Notes: generated by a model not told the origin, from the sequence alone. A stretch of 64,000 bases of DNA from Streptomyces sp. BA2 (GCF_009769735.1 NZ_WSRO01000002.1:4042001-4106000), one strand, 5' to 3'. Shown: positions 1-9,087, numbered from the stretch's first letter. Made by a program: numbers and translations.

Positions 1-1
1 C

Positions 2-1021
2 GCCGGTCTGCGGCAGACCAGCATGCTCGGCGAGAAATACGTGGCCCTGTCCGCACCGCCGGACAGCGCCCCCGTCGGCAGGCTCAAGGACGGTGCGCGG
101 ATTCCGCTGTCCCGCAGCGGCCGCAACCCGGAGATCGAAGAGGTGCTCTCCGCGCTGTCGGCGCTGCTCAACGGCGGCGGTGTGGCCCAGCTCAAGACGA
201 TCACCACGGAGCTCAACAAGGCCCTGTCCGGCCGCGAGAACCGGGTCAAGTCGCTGCTGAAGGAGCTGAACAAGTTCGTCGGGGGTCTCGACGGCCAGCG
301 CAAGGAGATCGTGCGGGCGCTCAAGGGCGTCGACCGCCTCGCCAAGCGCCTCAAGAAGGAGAAGAAGACGATCGGCGACGCCGTCGACACCGTGCCGCCC
401 GCCCTCAAGGTGCTCGCCGACCAGCGACGCGATCTGACGAAGATGCTCACGTCGCTGTCGAATCTTGGCAAGGCGGGCACCAAGGTCATCAACGCCTCAC
501 GCTCCGACGTGATCGCCAATCTGAAGCATCTGCGGCCGACCCTGGAGCAGTTGAACGCGGCGGGCGACGATCTGCCGAACTCCCTTGAGCTCCTGACGAC
601 CTATCCCTTCCCGCGCGGCGTCACCGGCGCCATCAAGGGCGACTACGTCAACCTCAAGATCACCGCCGATCTCGATCTGGACAGCATCTACGGCAATCTC
701 GCCGACGATCCCAAGAAGCCGGACGGCCCGGACAACCCCGGGCTGCCCAAGGCGCCGAAGCCACCGAAGCTGCCGGACGCCCCCGGCGTTCCGGATCTCC
801 CCGGCGTTCCGGACGCCCCGAAGGCCCCCGAGCTGCCCGACGACCCGAAGCTGCCGGACACCCCCGACGACCCGGCGGACCCGGGTGGCGACGACGAGCA
901 GCTGTGCCCGCCGGTGTGCACCGGCCAGTACGCCGCGTACGGGAACGGGGACGCCGAGGGCTCTGCGCCCGGGATCAACCTCGCTCTGGCCGAGCTCCTG
1001 CTGAGAGGGGTCTCCCCGTGA
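2..1021 (+). CDS. Mce/MlaD family lipid-transport protein, C-terminal part (5' end outside window)
   Basis: This is the C-terminal portion of an Mce-family substrate-binding protein of the kind that forms a channel from the cytoplasmic membrane outward for lipid or sterol uptake. The reading frame is open from base 2, and the first visible residues (AGLRQTSMLGEKYVAL) are the end of the MlaD/MCE domain, so the gene starts upstream and is cut by the window, not broken. A long helical Mce_4-type region follows (GREN, KSLLKELNKFV and similar, about residues 60-220 of the visible part). The tail is a Pro/Asp/Lys-rich linker with a small CPPVC motif. The stop overlaps the next start (GTGA), so the two are translationally coupled. 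It probably corresponds to the penultimate member (MceE-like position) of a six-protein mce operon; that position is inferred from the two genes behind it. Confidence 0.9.
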   Translation, partial: AGLRQTSMLGEKYVALSAPPDSAPVGRLKDGARIPLSRSGRNPEIEEVLSALSALLNGGGVAQLKTITTELNKALSGRENRVKSLLKELNKFVGGLDGQRKEIVRALKGVDRLAKRLKKEKKTIGDAVDTVPPALKVLADQRRDLTKMLTSLSNLGKAGTKVINASRSDVIANLKHLRPTLEQLNAAGDDLPNSLELLTTYPFPRGVTGAIKGDYVNLKITADLDLDSIYGNLADDPKKPDGPDNPGLPKAPKPPKLPDAPGVPDLPGVPDAPKAPELPDDPKLPDTPDDPADPGGDDEQLCPPVCTGQYAAYGNGDAEGSAPGINLALAELLLRGVSP

Positions 1022-2292
1022 TCACACGTACGGTCAAGCTCCAACTGCTCGCGTTCGCCACCGTCACCGCCGTGGGCGTGAGTTACGTCGGCGCGCAGTA
1101 CACCGGCATCCCCGACGCCCTGCTCGACCGCGGGTACACCGTGCGCGCCGAGTTCGCCGAGTCCGGGGGCATCTTCCAGGGGGCCGAGGTCACCTATCGC
1201 GGGGTGCCCGTGGGCCGCGTCGGGCAGCTCGAACTCGCGGGATCCGGCGGGGTGTCGGTGGCGCTCGACATCGAGGACGGGGCGCGGATTCCGGCGGACA
1301 CGCTCGCGGTGGTGGCGCACCGTTCGGCGGTCGGTGAGCAGTACGTCGATCTGCAGCCGCGCACGGGCTCCGGTCCGCTGCTCAAGGAGGGCAGCACGAT
1401 CGCCCGCGGCGACACCCGGGTGCCGCTGGCGAGCACGGAGCTCGTCCTCAGCGTGGACCGCCTGGTCAACTCCGTCGGCAAGGAGGATCTGCGGGTCACG
1501 GTCGACGAACTGGGCAAGGCCTTCAAGGGGACGGGACCGCACCTGAGCCGCCTGGTGGACTCGGGCAATGAGCTGGTCGAGTCGGCCTCCGCATCGCTCC
1601 CCGAGACGATCAGGCTGATCGAGGACTCGCGCAAGGTGCTCAGGACCCAGTCGGAGCAGGGCTCGTCGATCAAGTCGTTCTCCGAGGACCTGGCGGCCCT
1701 CACCGCGGAGCTCAAGTCCAGTGACGGGGACATCCGCAAGCTGATCGGGTCGGGCGCGCCCGCCGCCCACGAGGTGGACTCGCTGCTCAAGGCGAACAAG
1801 ACCCAGCTGCCGGTGCTCCTCGGGAATCTGATCAGCGGCGGCCAGATCACGGTGGCGCGACTGCCCGGGGTGGAGCAGGCCCTGGTCACCTTCCCCCTGA
1901 CCGTCGCGGGCAGCTACACGGTGGTGCCGGGCGACGGCACCACGCACTTCGGCATGGTCGCGGGCAAGGACGAACCGCCGCCCTGCCGCCAGGGGTACGA
2001 CACCCGGCGGCGCGACCCCTCGGACACCGGCGGCCGCCCGGCCAACACCGGCGCACGCTGCACGGCGCCACGTGGTGGCGACACCTCGGTGCGCGGCGCG
2101 CAGAACGCCCCCGGCGCCTCGACCCGCTCCGGCGGGGCGGACCGGGCGGCGTATGTCACCCCGTACGACCCGGACACCGGCACCGCCGTCGGACCGGACG
2201 GAACGCCCGTCGAGATCGGCTCGACGGGCGGCGAACAGAACGCGTTCGGAAAGGACTCGTGGCAATGGCTGCTCGTAGGACCGATGGCATGA
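1018..2292 (+). CDS. Mce/MlaD family protein, last Mce of the operon (MceF-like position)
   Basis: A 424-residue Mce protein. GTG at 1018 overlaps the upstream stop by 4 bases. An N-terminal membrane anchor (about residues 8-28, LLAFATVTAVGVSYVGA) is followed by the MlaD/MCE domain (about 35-115, with VRAEFAESGGIFQGAEVTYRG and VGEQYVDLQP), then a long helical Mce_4 region and a Gly/Thr/Arg-rich low-complexity tail. Family role: periplasmic-side component of an Mce lipid importer working with YrbE permeases and an Mkl ATPase, which must lie upstream of the window. The stop overlaps the next start (ATGA). The MceF assignment is by position only. Confidence 0.9.
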   Translation: MITRTVKLQLLAFATVTAVGVSYVGAQYTGIPDALLDRGYTVRAEFAESGGIFQGAEVTYRGVPVGRVGQLELAGSGGVSVALDIEDGARIPADTLAVVAHRSAVGEQYVDLQPRTGSGPLLKEGSTIARGDTRVPLASTELVLSVDRLVNSVGKEDLRVTVDELGKAFKGTGPHLSRLVDSGNELVESASASLPETIRLIEDSRKVLRTQSEQGSSIKSFSEDLAALTAELKSSDGDIRKLIGSGAPAAHEVDSLLKANKTQLPVLLGNLISGGQITVARLPGVEQALVTFPLTVAGSYTVVPGDGTTHFGMVAGKDEPPPCRQGYDTRRRDPSDTGGRPANTGARCTAPRGGDTSVRGAQNAPGASTRSGGADRAAYVTPYDPDTGTAVGPDGTPVEIGSTGGEQNAFGKDSWQWLLVGPMA

Positions 2293-2864
2293 GCGGGGGT
2301 CTGATCCCCCTCGCGGTCGGGGGCCTGATCTCCCGCCCCGTACGGGCGCTGCGCCGCCTCGGCGCCAGGCTCGCGGGCGCCGCCCGCGGCGGCCGCGCCA
2401 TGGCCGCGGGACTCGCCGTGGCCACCGCGGGGACGTCGGCGCTCGCCCTCTGGCTGGGCCTCCAGGTGTACGAGCAGCGCGCGACGGAGCAGCGGCACCA
2501 GGACATCCTGGCCGCTGCCAGGCAGTCGGCCCTGAACTTCACCTCGCTCGACTACCGGCATTACGGGCGGGACAGCGAGAACGTGCTCAAGGGCGCGACC
2601 GGTGACTTCAAGAAGCAGTTCACGGCGCAGACCGCGCAGCTGACGAAGCTGGTCGCCAAGAACAAGTCGGTCTCCAAGGGGCAGGTCCTCGAAGCGGGCA
2701 TCACCCGGGCCGACGAGGACTCCGCCCGTGTCCTGGTGGTCGCCGACAGCAAGGTGACCAACACCGCCGCCCCCGACGGCCAGGCCCGCACCTACCGGCT
2801 GCAACTGGACCTCGAACTCAAGAACGGCAAGTGGCTGACATCCGGCGTCGAGTTCGTCGGCTGA
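2289..2864 (+). CDS. Mce-associated membrane protein
   Basis: A 191-residue single-pass protein. The chosen ATG at 2289 forms an ATGA overlap with the upstream mce gene; an in-frame ATG at 2259 inside the upstream gene is less likely. A basic cytoplasmic N-terminus is followed by one hydrophobic helix (about residues 38-60, MAAGLAVATAGTSALALWLG) and an extracytoplasmic domain that resembles the NTF2-like fold of Mce-associated (Mam) proteins (ALNFTSLDYRHYGRDSENVL). These are accessory subunits at the distal end of actinobacterial mce operons and are thought to stabilise the Mce complex. It is followed by a related protein. Confidence 0.82.
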   Translation: MSGGLIPLAVGGLISRPVRALRRLGARLAGAARGGRAMAAGLAVATAGTSALALWLGLQVYEQRATEQRHQDILAAARQSALNFTSLDYRHYGRDSENVLKGATGDFKKQFTAQTAQLTKLVAKNKSVSKGQVLEAGITRADEDSARVLVVADSKVTNTAAPDGQARTYRLQLDLELKNGKWLTSGVEFVG

Positions 2865-2946
2865 CCGCACCACCCCATACAGCGCACCACCCCGTACAGC
2901 GCATGAATCCCGTAAGGCGCATCACCCCGCCGTAAGGAGAAACACC

Positions 2947-3729
2947 GTGGCGAACACCAGAACCCGAGGCCGCGGCGCCGGACCCGGATCACCGGGCCGG
3001 CGCTCCCTGACCGCGGCCGCCCGCGCCGCGGCCAAGCGGGCCGACGGCATCCGCTCCGAGCCGCAGGACGCGCTGGACGGCGTACCCGAGGATCTGGTCA
3101 ACGACCTGACGGGGCTGCCGCCCGTCGAGAAGGTGGTCGGGGAGGTACTGCTCACGCAGGCGGAGTCCGAGTCCGCTCCCGGGCCTGACCCGGAGGCCTC
3201 GGCCCCAGACGCCCCGCCCCGAGGGCGCCGGCGCGCACGGCTGAGCGCCGTCCTTGCCCTCCTGACCGTGGCGGGCCTCGTCGCGGTCGCGGTGCTCGGG
3301 TGGCAGTACCGGGACGGCCGCCAGGTCGAGGCGGCGCGGGCGCAGGCCCTCGCGGCCGCGCAGAAGGCGGCGCCCCTCGTCCTGTCGTACGACCACCGGC
3401 ATCTGGACCGGGATTTCGCCGCGGCGCGCGGCCGGCTCACGGGCTCCTTCCGCGAGGAGTACGGCAGGACGACCAAGGCGGTGGTCGCGCCGACCGCGAA
3501 GAAGTACAGGGGGGTGGTGAAGGCCTCCGTGGTCACGCCGCCCGACGGCGGTGCCCCGGCGGCCTCGGTGGCGTCGGCGTCGGCGGACAGCGCCGTTGTG
3601 GTGCTCTTCGTCAACCAGGTCACCAAGAGCACTCAGGTCTCCGGCTCGCGCGTGGATCTGAACCGGGTCCGGATGACCCTCACGCGTACGACGGACGGCT
3701 GGAAGGTGAGCGCCGTCGACGCGCTGTGA
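2947..3729 (+). CDS. Mce-associated membrane protein (second)
   Basis: A 260-residue protein starting at GTG 2947, six bases behind a strong ribosome-binding site (GTAAGGAG). An Arg/Ala-rich cytoplasmic region (about 1-95) leads to one membrane helix (about 98-117, LSAVLALLTVAGLVAVAVLG) and an extracytoplasmic domain similar to that of the preceding protein (LSYDHRHLDRDFAAARGRLTGSF). The shared Y-x-H-R/D signature suggests tandem duplication. It is probably the last gene of the mce operon: the next feature is a tRNA on the opposite strand. Confidence 0.82.
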   Translation: MANTRTRGRGAGPGSPGRRSLTAAARAAAKRADGIRSEPQDALDGVPEDLVNDLTGLPPVEKVVGEVLLTQAESESAPGPDPEASAPDAPPRGRRRARLSAVLALLTVAGLVAVAVLGWQYRDGRQVEAARAQALAAAQKAAPLVLSYDHRHLDRDFAAARGRLTGSFREEYGRTTKAVVAPTAKKYRGVVKASVVTPPDGGAPAASVASASADSAVVVLFVNQVTKSTQVSGSRVDLNRVRMTLTRTTDGWKVSAVDAL

Positions 3730-3844
3730 GCGGCCCGGTGGCGAGGACTCCCGCGTAGGCCGGCGACCCGGTGGCCAACACCGTTGCGAGGAACTTGAAA
3801 TGATGTGCCATCAGACACATACCCCCCCAAGGGGGCAGTGGAGG

Positions 3845-3927
3845 TGCCCGGAGCCGGACTTGAACCGGCACGCCCGCTAGGGGCAGCGAGGTTTAAGCTC
3901 GCCGTGTCTGCATTCCACCATCCGGGC
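3845..3927 (-). tRNA. bldA: tRNA-Leu(UAA), bldA
   Basis: On the minus strand a complete class II tRNA can be folded. The acceptor arms are GCCCGGA and TCCGGGC with discriminator A. The anticodon stem is GCGAG/CTCGC around loop CTTAAAC, giving anticodon UAA (complement of 3893-3895). There is a long variable arm, and GGTTCAAGTCC forms the T loop. The CCA end is only partly encoded (CC then T). The only Leu tRNA with anticodon UAA in Streptomyces is bldA, which reads the rare UUA codon and so gates aerial growth and many secondary-metabolite genes. Three UUA codons occur in this window, all in the island at 33.4-41.5 kb. Confidence 0.97.
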
Positions 3928-4314
3928 AGGCCATGGGCTCCGCATCAAGTGATTCGACCCTATCGGGAGGCGTCCCTCGAACAGCGGAACAACAGCCCGA
4001 TGTTGTCTTATTTTATTGACGTCTGAGGGTGCATCAGCCACCGGTACGGCCCATCGGTACATGCCGCAGGCCCTTCCACCGCTGTGCGGCCTCCGTGACG
4101 GAATGACGGAATTTCACCGCCTGCGCGGCGCCCGCGGGTCACTGACGGGTGGTACCCGTCTCAGGGGCCGGGGTCATCCCCAGGTATGACACGGGCGCCC
4201 GGGGTCCGACTGCAGAGGGCCCCCGGAACCGGAACAGCGGCTGACTACACGGCGCGGATCCGCAAGGACGATGGAGTACGTCCCCACTCGTCGTCCCGAC
4301 AGGAGCACCACCCC
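3928..4314. other. Intergenic region between bldA and the ABC transporter
   Basis: About 390 bases with no convincing gene. The first 120 bases lie upstream of bldA on the minus strand and include an unusually AT-rich stretch (near 4003-4020) that probably belongs to its promoter region. No clear -35/-10 pair could be fixed. A ribosome-binding site (AGGAG, 4301-4305) for the next gene lies at the right edge. Confidence 0.5.
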
Positions 4315-5085
4315 GTGACCACCACCCCCTTCGCCGCCCGCACCACCGCGGTGGCCGCACGCGCCACGGACCTCTCCAAGGTGTACGGACAGGGCGAGAC
4401 CCAGGTGGTCGCCCTGGACCATGTCTCCGTCGACTTCCGGCAGGGCGAGTTCACCGCGATCATGGGCCCATCGGGCTCCGGCAAGTCGACCCTGATGCAC
4501 TGCGTCGCGGGGCTCGACAGCTTCAGCGGCGGCTCCGTGCGGATCGGCGAGACCGAGCTGTCCACCCTCAAGGACAAGCAGCTCACCAAGCTCCGCCGGG
4601 ACAAGATCGGCTTCATCTTCCAGGCCTTCAACCTCCTGCCGACGCTGACGGCCCTGGAGAACATCACGCTGCCGATGGACATCGCGGGCCGCAAGCCCGA
4701 CAAGCAGTGGCTGGAGCAGGTCATCTCCATGGTCGGCCTGGCCGGGCGGCTCAGCCACCGGCCCACGGAGCTCTCCGGCGGCCAGCAGCAGCGCGTCGCC
4801 GTGGCCCGCGCGCTCGCCTCGCAGCCCGACATCATCTTCGGCGACGAGCCGACCGGAAACCTGGACTCGCGCTCGGGCGCGGAGGTCCTCGGCTTCCTGC
4901 GCAACTCCGTACGGGAGCTGGGGCAGACGGTCGTCATGGTCACGCATGACCCCGTGGCCGCGGCGTACGCGGATCGCGTCATTTTCCTCGCCGACGGGCG
5001 GATCGTCGACGAGATGCATGGGCCGACGGCCGAGGGGGTGCTTGACCGGATGAAGCACTTTGACGCCAAGGGTCGTACGAGCTAG
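4315..5085 (+). CDS. ABC transporter ATP-binding protein, LolD/MacB type
   Basis: A 256-residue ATPase. GTG 4315 is chosen because AGGAG lies 9 bases upstream and the family's first strand (ATDLSKVYG) begins shortly after; an upstream start at 4186 would add sequence unlike the family. It has Walker A (GPSGSGKST, about residues 50-58), Q-loop (FIFQAFNLLPTL), signature LSGGQQQR, Walker B (IIFGDEP) and H-loop (VTHDP). Its partner is the FtsX-like permease directly downstream. The pair is of the class that expels peptides, lipids or lipoproteins. A strikingly similar ATPase, ending in nearly the same residues (DRMK-FDA-GRTS), lies at 48050-48838. Confidence 0.93.
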   Translation: MTTTPFAARTTAVAARATDLSKVYGQGETQVVALDHVSVDFRQGEFTAIMGPSGSGKSTLMHCVAGLDSFSGGSVRIGETELSTLKDKQLTKLRRDKIGFIFQAFNLLPTLTALENITLPMDIAGRKPDKQWLEQVISMVGLAGRLSHRPTELSGGQQQRVAVARALASQPDIIFGDEPTGNLDSRSGAEVLGFLRNSVRELGQTVVMVTHDPVAAAYADRVIFLADGRIVDEMHGPTAEGVLDRMKHFDAKGRTS

Positions 5086-5131
5086 ACCCCCAAGCACTCC
5101 GAGCGACGTCCGCCGGTGCCGCCTGCGGGCG

Positions 5132-5171
5132 CGTCGTGGCTGGTCGCGCAGTTCCCCGCGCCCCTTCGGGG
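5132..5171. repeat. Dispersed Streptomyces intergenic repeat, copy 1
   Basis: About 35 bases here, beginning CGTCGTGGCTGG and ending in a C-rich half-site (TTCCCCGCGCCCC), are identical to bases at 41532-41566. Here the right half of the hairpin is decayed (CGGGGCCC only), so the element sits as a truncated copy between the ATPase and permease genes. Confidence 0.75.
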
Positions 5172-5193
5172 CCCTCTCACAGGACTCACACCC

Positions 5194-7716
5194 ATGTTCC
5201 GTACCGCCCTGCGCAACGTGCTCACGCACAAGGCCAGGCTGTTGATGACCGTGCTCGCCGTCATGCTCGGCGTCGCCTTCGTCTCCGGCACCCTGGTCTT
5301 CACCGACACCTTCGGCAACGCCTACAAGAACAAGTCGGCGAAGAGCTTCGACCACGTCTCCGTCGCCATCCAGGGCGACGGCTCCTCCTACGGCAGCGAG
5401 GACAGCGGCGAGGCCAAGAAGCCGCCGCGCCTGACCGACGCCTTCCTGAAGAAGACACAGCGCCTGCCCGGCGCCGACTCGGCGATAGGGACCGTCTCCG
5501 GGTTCACCGCGCTCGCCGACAAGGACGGCAAGCTGGTCGGCGGCGAGTGGGGCACCACCGGCGCCAACTACTTCCCGGGCAAGGGCGGCAAGGACCCGCG
5601 CTACGACTTCACCAAGGGCGCCGCCCCGAAGTCCGCCGGTGACCTCGCGCTCGACTCCCGCACCGCCGAGCGCACCGGCTACAAGGTCGGTGACACGGTC
5701 CGCTACTCCACCGACGGCCCGGTGAAGAAGGCGAAGATCAGCGGCGTCTTCGACACCGAGGACGGCAGCGTCCTCGCGGGCGGCAGCCTCGTCGTGTTCG
5801 ACGACGACACCGCGCGCACCGTCCTCGGCAAGACCCAGTACGACGAGATCGACGTGAAGGCCGCCGCGGGCACATCCGAGACGGCGCTGAAGAGCTCCAT
5901 CGAGAAGATCCTGCCGAAGGACACGGACGCCGTCACCGGCGCCCAGCTCTCCGACGACCAGGAGAGGATGATCGAGCAGAGCACCAGCTCGATGAGCCAG
6001 GTCCTGCTGATCTTCGCGGGCATCGCGCTCTTCGTCGGCATCTTCATCATCGCCAACACCTTCACCATGCTGGTCGCCCAGCGCACCAAGGAACTGGCCC
6101 TGATGCGCGCCATCGGCGCATCGCGCCGTCAGGTGACGCGCTCCGTGCTCATCGAGGCCTTCCTGGTGGGCCTGGTGGCCGCCGTGACCGGCTTCGCGCT
6201 CGGCATCGGTGTGGCCATGGGCCTGGAGTCCCTGATGAACTCCGCGGGCGCCTCGCTGCCCGACGGGCCGATCGTCATCGCCCCGACCACGATCGTCGTC
6301 GCCCTGATCATCGGCGTGGTCGTGACCATGCTGGCCGCCTGGCTGCCGGGCCGCCGCGCCGCGCGGATCCCGCCGGTCGCCGCGATGAACAGCGTCCACG
6401 CGACGCCGGCCATGCGCGGTCTGGTCGTCCGCAACACCATCGGCTCGATCATCGTCGCGCTCGGCGCGGTCATGCTCTTCATGGACGACAACTACGTGAT
6501 GGCCGGCGGCGCCGCCACGATCATGGTCGGCGTCATCGTCCTCACGCCGCTCCTGTCCCGCCCGTTCATCGCCGCGTCGGCCCCGCTCCTGAAGCCGTTC
6601 GGCGTCACGGGCAAGCTGTCCCGCCTCAACGCGGTGCGCAACCCGCGCCGCACGGCCTCCACCGCAGCGGCCCTGATGATCGGCCTGACCCTCATCACGG
6701 CGATGACGGTGGTCGCGACCTCCATGAGCAGCGCCATCAACAAGATGGCCGCGGGCTCCCTGAAGGCCGACTACACCGTCTCCATGGCGAACTACCAGCC
6801 GCTGACGCCCGAGGTCCGCGAGAAGCTGGACAAGCTCCCCGACGTCGAGGCGAGCAGCCCGCTGCGCACGGCCTACGGCGAGATCGACGGCTCGTACTCC
6901 CAGATCTCCGGCGTCGACGAGAAGGCCTTCGGCAAGCTGGCGAGCCTCGACTTCACCAGCGGCTCGCTCGCGGGTCTGAAGGGCGACGCCACGCTGGTCG
7001 ACAAGGAGACCGCGGACAAGCAGGGCCTGAAGACGGGCGACACCGTCCCGGTGAAGTTCGACGACGACAAGACGGCCGAGCTGAAGATCGCCGGCGTCTA
7101 CGAGCAGAACGAGATGATCAACGGGCTCTTCACGCCGCTCGCCGTCGTCGACCCGCACCTGTCCAAGATCACCGACCAGCAGGTCCTGGTGAAGATGAAG
7201 GGCGGCACCTCCGACAAGGCCGAGGACGCCATCGTCGACGCCCTCGGTGACAACCCCGCCATCAAGATCCAGGACAAGGACGCGATCAGCAACGAGATCG
7301 CCGGCGCGATCAACCTGATGCTGAACATGCTCTACGGCCTCCTGGCGATGGCCATCCTGATCGCGGTGCTCGGTGTCATCAACACCCTGGCCATGTCGGT
7401 CTTCGAGCGGAAGCACGAGATCGGCATGATGCGGGCCATCGGCCTCGACCGCGCGAAGGTCAAGCAGATGGTGCGCCTGGAGGCGGTCATCATCTCCCTG
7501 TTCGGCGCGGTGCTCGGCATCGGCCTCGGCATCTTCATGGGCTGGGCCGCGGGCGGCAGCATCAGCGAGACCGTGAAGACGTACTCGATGGAGATCCCGG
7601 TCGGCCGGATCATGATCTTCCTCGCGATCGCGGCCCTGGTCGGCGTCCTCGCGGCGATGTGGCCGGCCCGCAGCGCGGCCAAGCTGAACCCGCTGATGGC
7701 GATCAAGAGCGAGTAG
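5194..7716 (+). CDS. ABC transporter permease, FtsX/MacB type
   Basis: An 840-residue permease with two FtsX units. ATG 5194 begins the typical sequence MFRTALRNVLTHKARLL; an in-frame upstream start at 5116 would run through the dispersed repeat and is rejected. A transmembrane helix near residues 16-40 is followed by an extracytoplasmic MacB_PCD-like domain and three membrane helices (about 270-420) with the FtsX signature ELALMRAIGASRRQV. There is then a second hydrophobic segment, a second extracytoplasmic domain and three C-terminal helices (HEIGMMRAIGLDRAKVKQ). With the preceding ATPase it forms a complete exporter or membrane-extraction machine. The substrate is unknown. A paralogue lies at 45468-48053. 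Confidence 0.92.
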   Translation: MFRTALRNVLTHKARLLMTVLAVMLGVAFVSGTLVFTDTFGNAYKNKSAKSFDHVSVAIQGDGSSYGSEDSGEAKKPPRLTDAFLKKTQRLPGADSAIGTVSGFTALADKDGKLVGGEWGTTGANYFPGKGGKDPRYDFTKGAAPKSAGDLALDSRTAERTGYKVGDTVRYSTDGPVKKAKISGVFDTEDGSVLAGGSLVVFDDDTARTVLGKTQYDEIDVKAAAGTSETALKSSIEKILPKDTDAVTGAQLSDDQERMIEQSTSSMSQVLLIFAGIALFVGIFIIANTFTMLVAQRTKELALMRAIGASRRQVTRSVLIEAFLVGLVAAVTGFALGIGVAMGLESLMNSAGASLPDGPIVIAPTTIVVALIIGVVVTMLAAWLPGRRAARIPPVAAMNSVHATPAMRGLVVRNTIGSIIVALGAVMLFMDDNYVMAGGAATIMVGVIVLTPLLSRPFIAASAPLLKPFGVTGKLSRLNAVRNPRRTASTAAALMIGLTLITAMTVVATSMSSAINKMAAGSLKADYTVSMANYQPLTPEVREKLDKLPDVEASSPLRTAYGEIDGSYSQISGVDEKAFGKLASLDFTSGSLAGLKGDATLVDKETADKQGLKTGDTVPVKFDDDKTAELKIAGVYEQNEMINGLFTPLAVVDPHLSKITDQQVLVKMKGGTSDKAEDAIVDALGDNPAIKIQDKDAISNEIAGAINLMLNMLYGLLAMAILIAVLGVINTLAMSVFERKHEIGMMRAIGLDRAKVKQMVRLEAVIISLFGAVLGIGLGIFMGWAAGGSISETVKTYSMEIPVGRIMIFLAIAALVGVLAAMWPARSAAKLNPLMAIKSE

Positions 7717-7737
7717 CACCCGGCGGTACGTGCGTAT

Positions 7738-7776
7738 GAGCGGGGCCCCGGACGATCACCGTCCGGGGCCCCGCTC
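7738..7776. terminator. Bidirectional hairpin terminator between convergent genes
   Basis: Perfect 17-bp arms (7738-7754 and 7760-7776, GAGCGGGGCCCCGGACG) around a 5-base loop, in the 75-base gap between the permease gene (+) and the methyltransferase gene (-). The position between convergent stops supports termination for both. Confidence 0.85.
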
Positions 7777-7791
7777 TTCTGCCTCTGCCTT

Positions 7792-9087
7792 CTACTGCCA
7801 GGCGCGGGCCCGCAGCGGCATCCCGGAGGTGCCGGCCTCCGGGGTCTTCACCGCGAGGACCTGGTTGACGCCGATGCGGTTGCGCTCGAAGGAGAGCGCG
7901 GACGCCGCCATGTAGAGGCGCCAGATGCGGGCGCGGCCCGGCGATGTGAGCCGCTGGCCCTCCTTCCAGTGGGCCTCCAGGTTGGCGACCCAGCGGCGCA
8001 GGGTGAGGGCGTAGTGCTCGCGGATCGCCTCCACGTCGCGCACCTCGAACCCGGCGCGCTCCAGCTGCCCGACGGTGGATCCCACGGGGGCGAGCTCGCC
8101 GCCGGGGAAGACATAGGCGTCGATGAAGTCGTCCACCTCGTACGTCGACTCGTCGGCCTGCGGGCGGCGCGCGATCTGGTGGTTGAGGAGCCTGCCGCCC
8201 GGCTTGAGGAGGGCGTGCAGGTCGCGTGCGTACTCCAAGTACCGCTCGGCGCCGACGTGTTCGGCCATGCCGATGGAGGAGATGGCGTCGTACGGACCGT
8301 CGCGCACGTCACGGTAGTCCTGGACGCGGATCTCGACTTTGTCGGTCAGCCCCTCCTCCGCGATGCGCTTCCTGGCGTACGCGGCCTGCTCCTGGGAGAG
8401 CGTGACGCCGACGACGGTGACGCCGTGCTCGCGCGCCGCGTGGATCGCCATGGAGCCCCAGCCGCAGCCGACGTCGAGGAGCCGCATGCCGGGCTTCAGG
8501 GCGAGCTTGCGGGCGATGAGCTCCAGCTTGTCGCGCTGGGCTTCCTCAAGGGTGGAGCCTTCGGACTCCCAGTAGGCGCACGAATAGACCATCGAGGGGC
8601 CGAGCACCAGCTCGTAGAAGTCGTTGCCCACGTCGTAGTGGTGGCTGATGGCCTGCCGGTCGCTGCCCTTGGTGTGCAGATGGAGGGTGCGCCGCCTGCG
8701 CATCTCCTCCGGCGGCGGGGCCGGCGGCAGGAACGGCGCGGCGAGACCGACCAGGGTGCGGGCGGCGGCGCGGAACTCCGGGTCGCGCAGGGACTCCCTG
8801 AGGTTCTTGGCGTCCTCGCCCCGCTCCCAGATGAACTCGGCGAGCCGGTCGAGCGCGGCGTACAGATCGCCGTCGACGTCCAGGTCACCGGCCACCCAGG
8901 CGCGGGCGAGGCCCAGCTCGCCCGGCTTCCACATCAGGCGGCGCAGGGCGCGGCGGCTGCGTACGACGAGGGTGGGGGCACCCGGCGGGCCTGCTTCCGA
9001 ACCGTCCCAGGCACGAATGCGTACGGGGAGCGGGGCTCCCAGCAGTTGTTCGGCGAGGCTCTTAAGCCGCAGTGCGGCATCTGGCAT
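7792..9087 (-). CDS. Cyclopropane-fatty-acyl-phospholipid synthase family SAM methyltransferase
   Basis: 431 residues. The start is the ATG at 9085-9087, preceded by GGAGG at suitable distance; longer upstream in-frame starts lack a ribosome-binding site. The C-terminal half holds the SAM-binding Rossmann fold (LLDVGCGWGSMAIHAAREHG, about residues 205-225), preceded by the family motif AISHHYDVGNDFYELVLGPSMVYSCAYW and followed by SIGMAEHVG. The N-terminal 100 residues are the family's helical cap. Such enzymes methylenate or methylate unsaturated acyl chains of phospholipids in the membrane. The exact product (cyclopropane or branched methyl) cannot be told from sequence. Confidence 0.9.
   Translation of the reverse strand: MPDAALRLKSLAEQLLGAPLPVRIRAWDGSEAGPPGAPTLVVRSRRALRRLMWKPGELGLARAWVAGDLDVDGDLYAALDRLAEFIWERGEDAKNLRESLRDPEFRAAARTLVGLAAPFLPPAPPPEEMRRRRTLHLHTKGSDRQAISHHYDVGNDFYELVLGPSMVYSCAYWESEGSTLEEAQRDKLELIARKLALKPGMRLLDVGCGWGSMAIHAAREHGVTVVGVTLSQEQAAYARKRIAEEGLTDKVEIRVQDYRDVRDGPYDAISSIGMAEHVGAERYLEYARDLHALLKPGGRLLNHQIARRPQADESTYEVDDFIDAYVFPGGELAPVGSTVGQLERAGFEVRDVEAIREHYALTLRRWVANLEAHWKEGQRLTSPGRARIWRLYMAASALSFERNRIGVNQVLAVKTPEAGTSGMPLRARAWQ

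Noticed and set aside
2..1021. 5'-truncated pseudogene of an mce gene
   Set aside because: The frame is open to the window edge and the visible domain is intact; it is cut by the window.
4174..7719. Very long open frame on the minus strand opposite the ABC operon
   Set aside because: Antisense shadow created by GC-rich codon structure; the plus-strand genes have clear family motifs.
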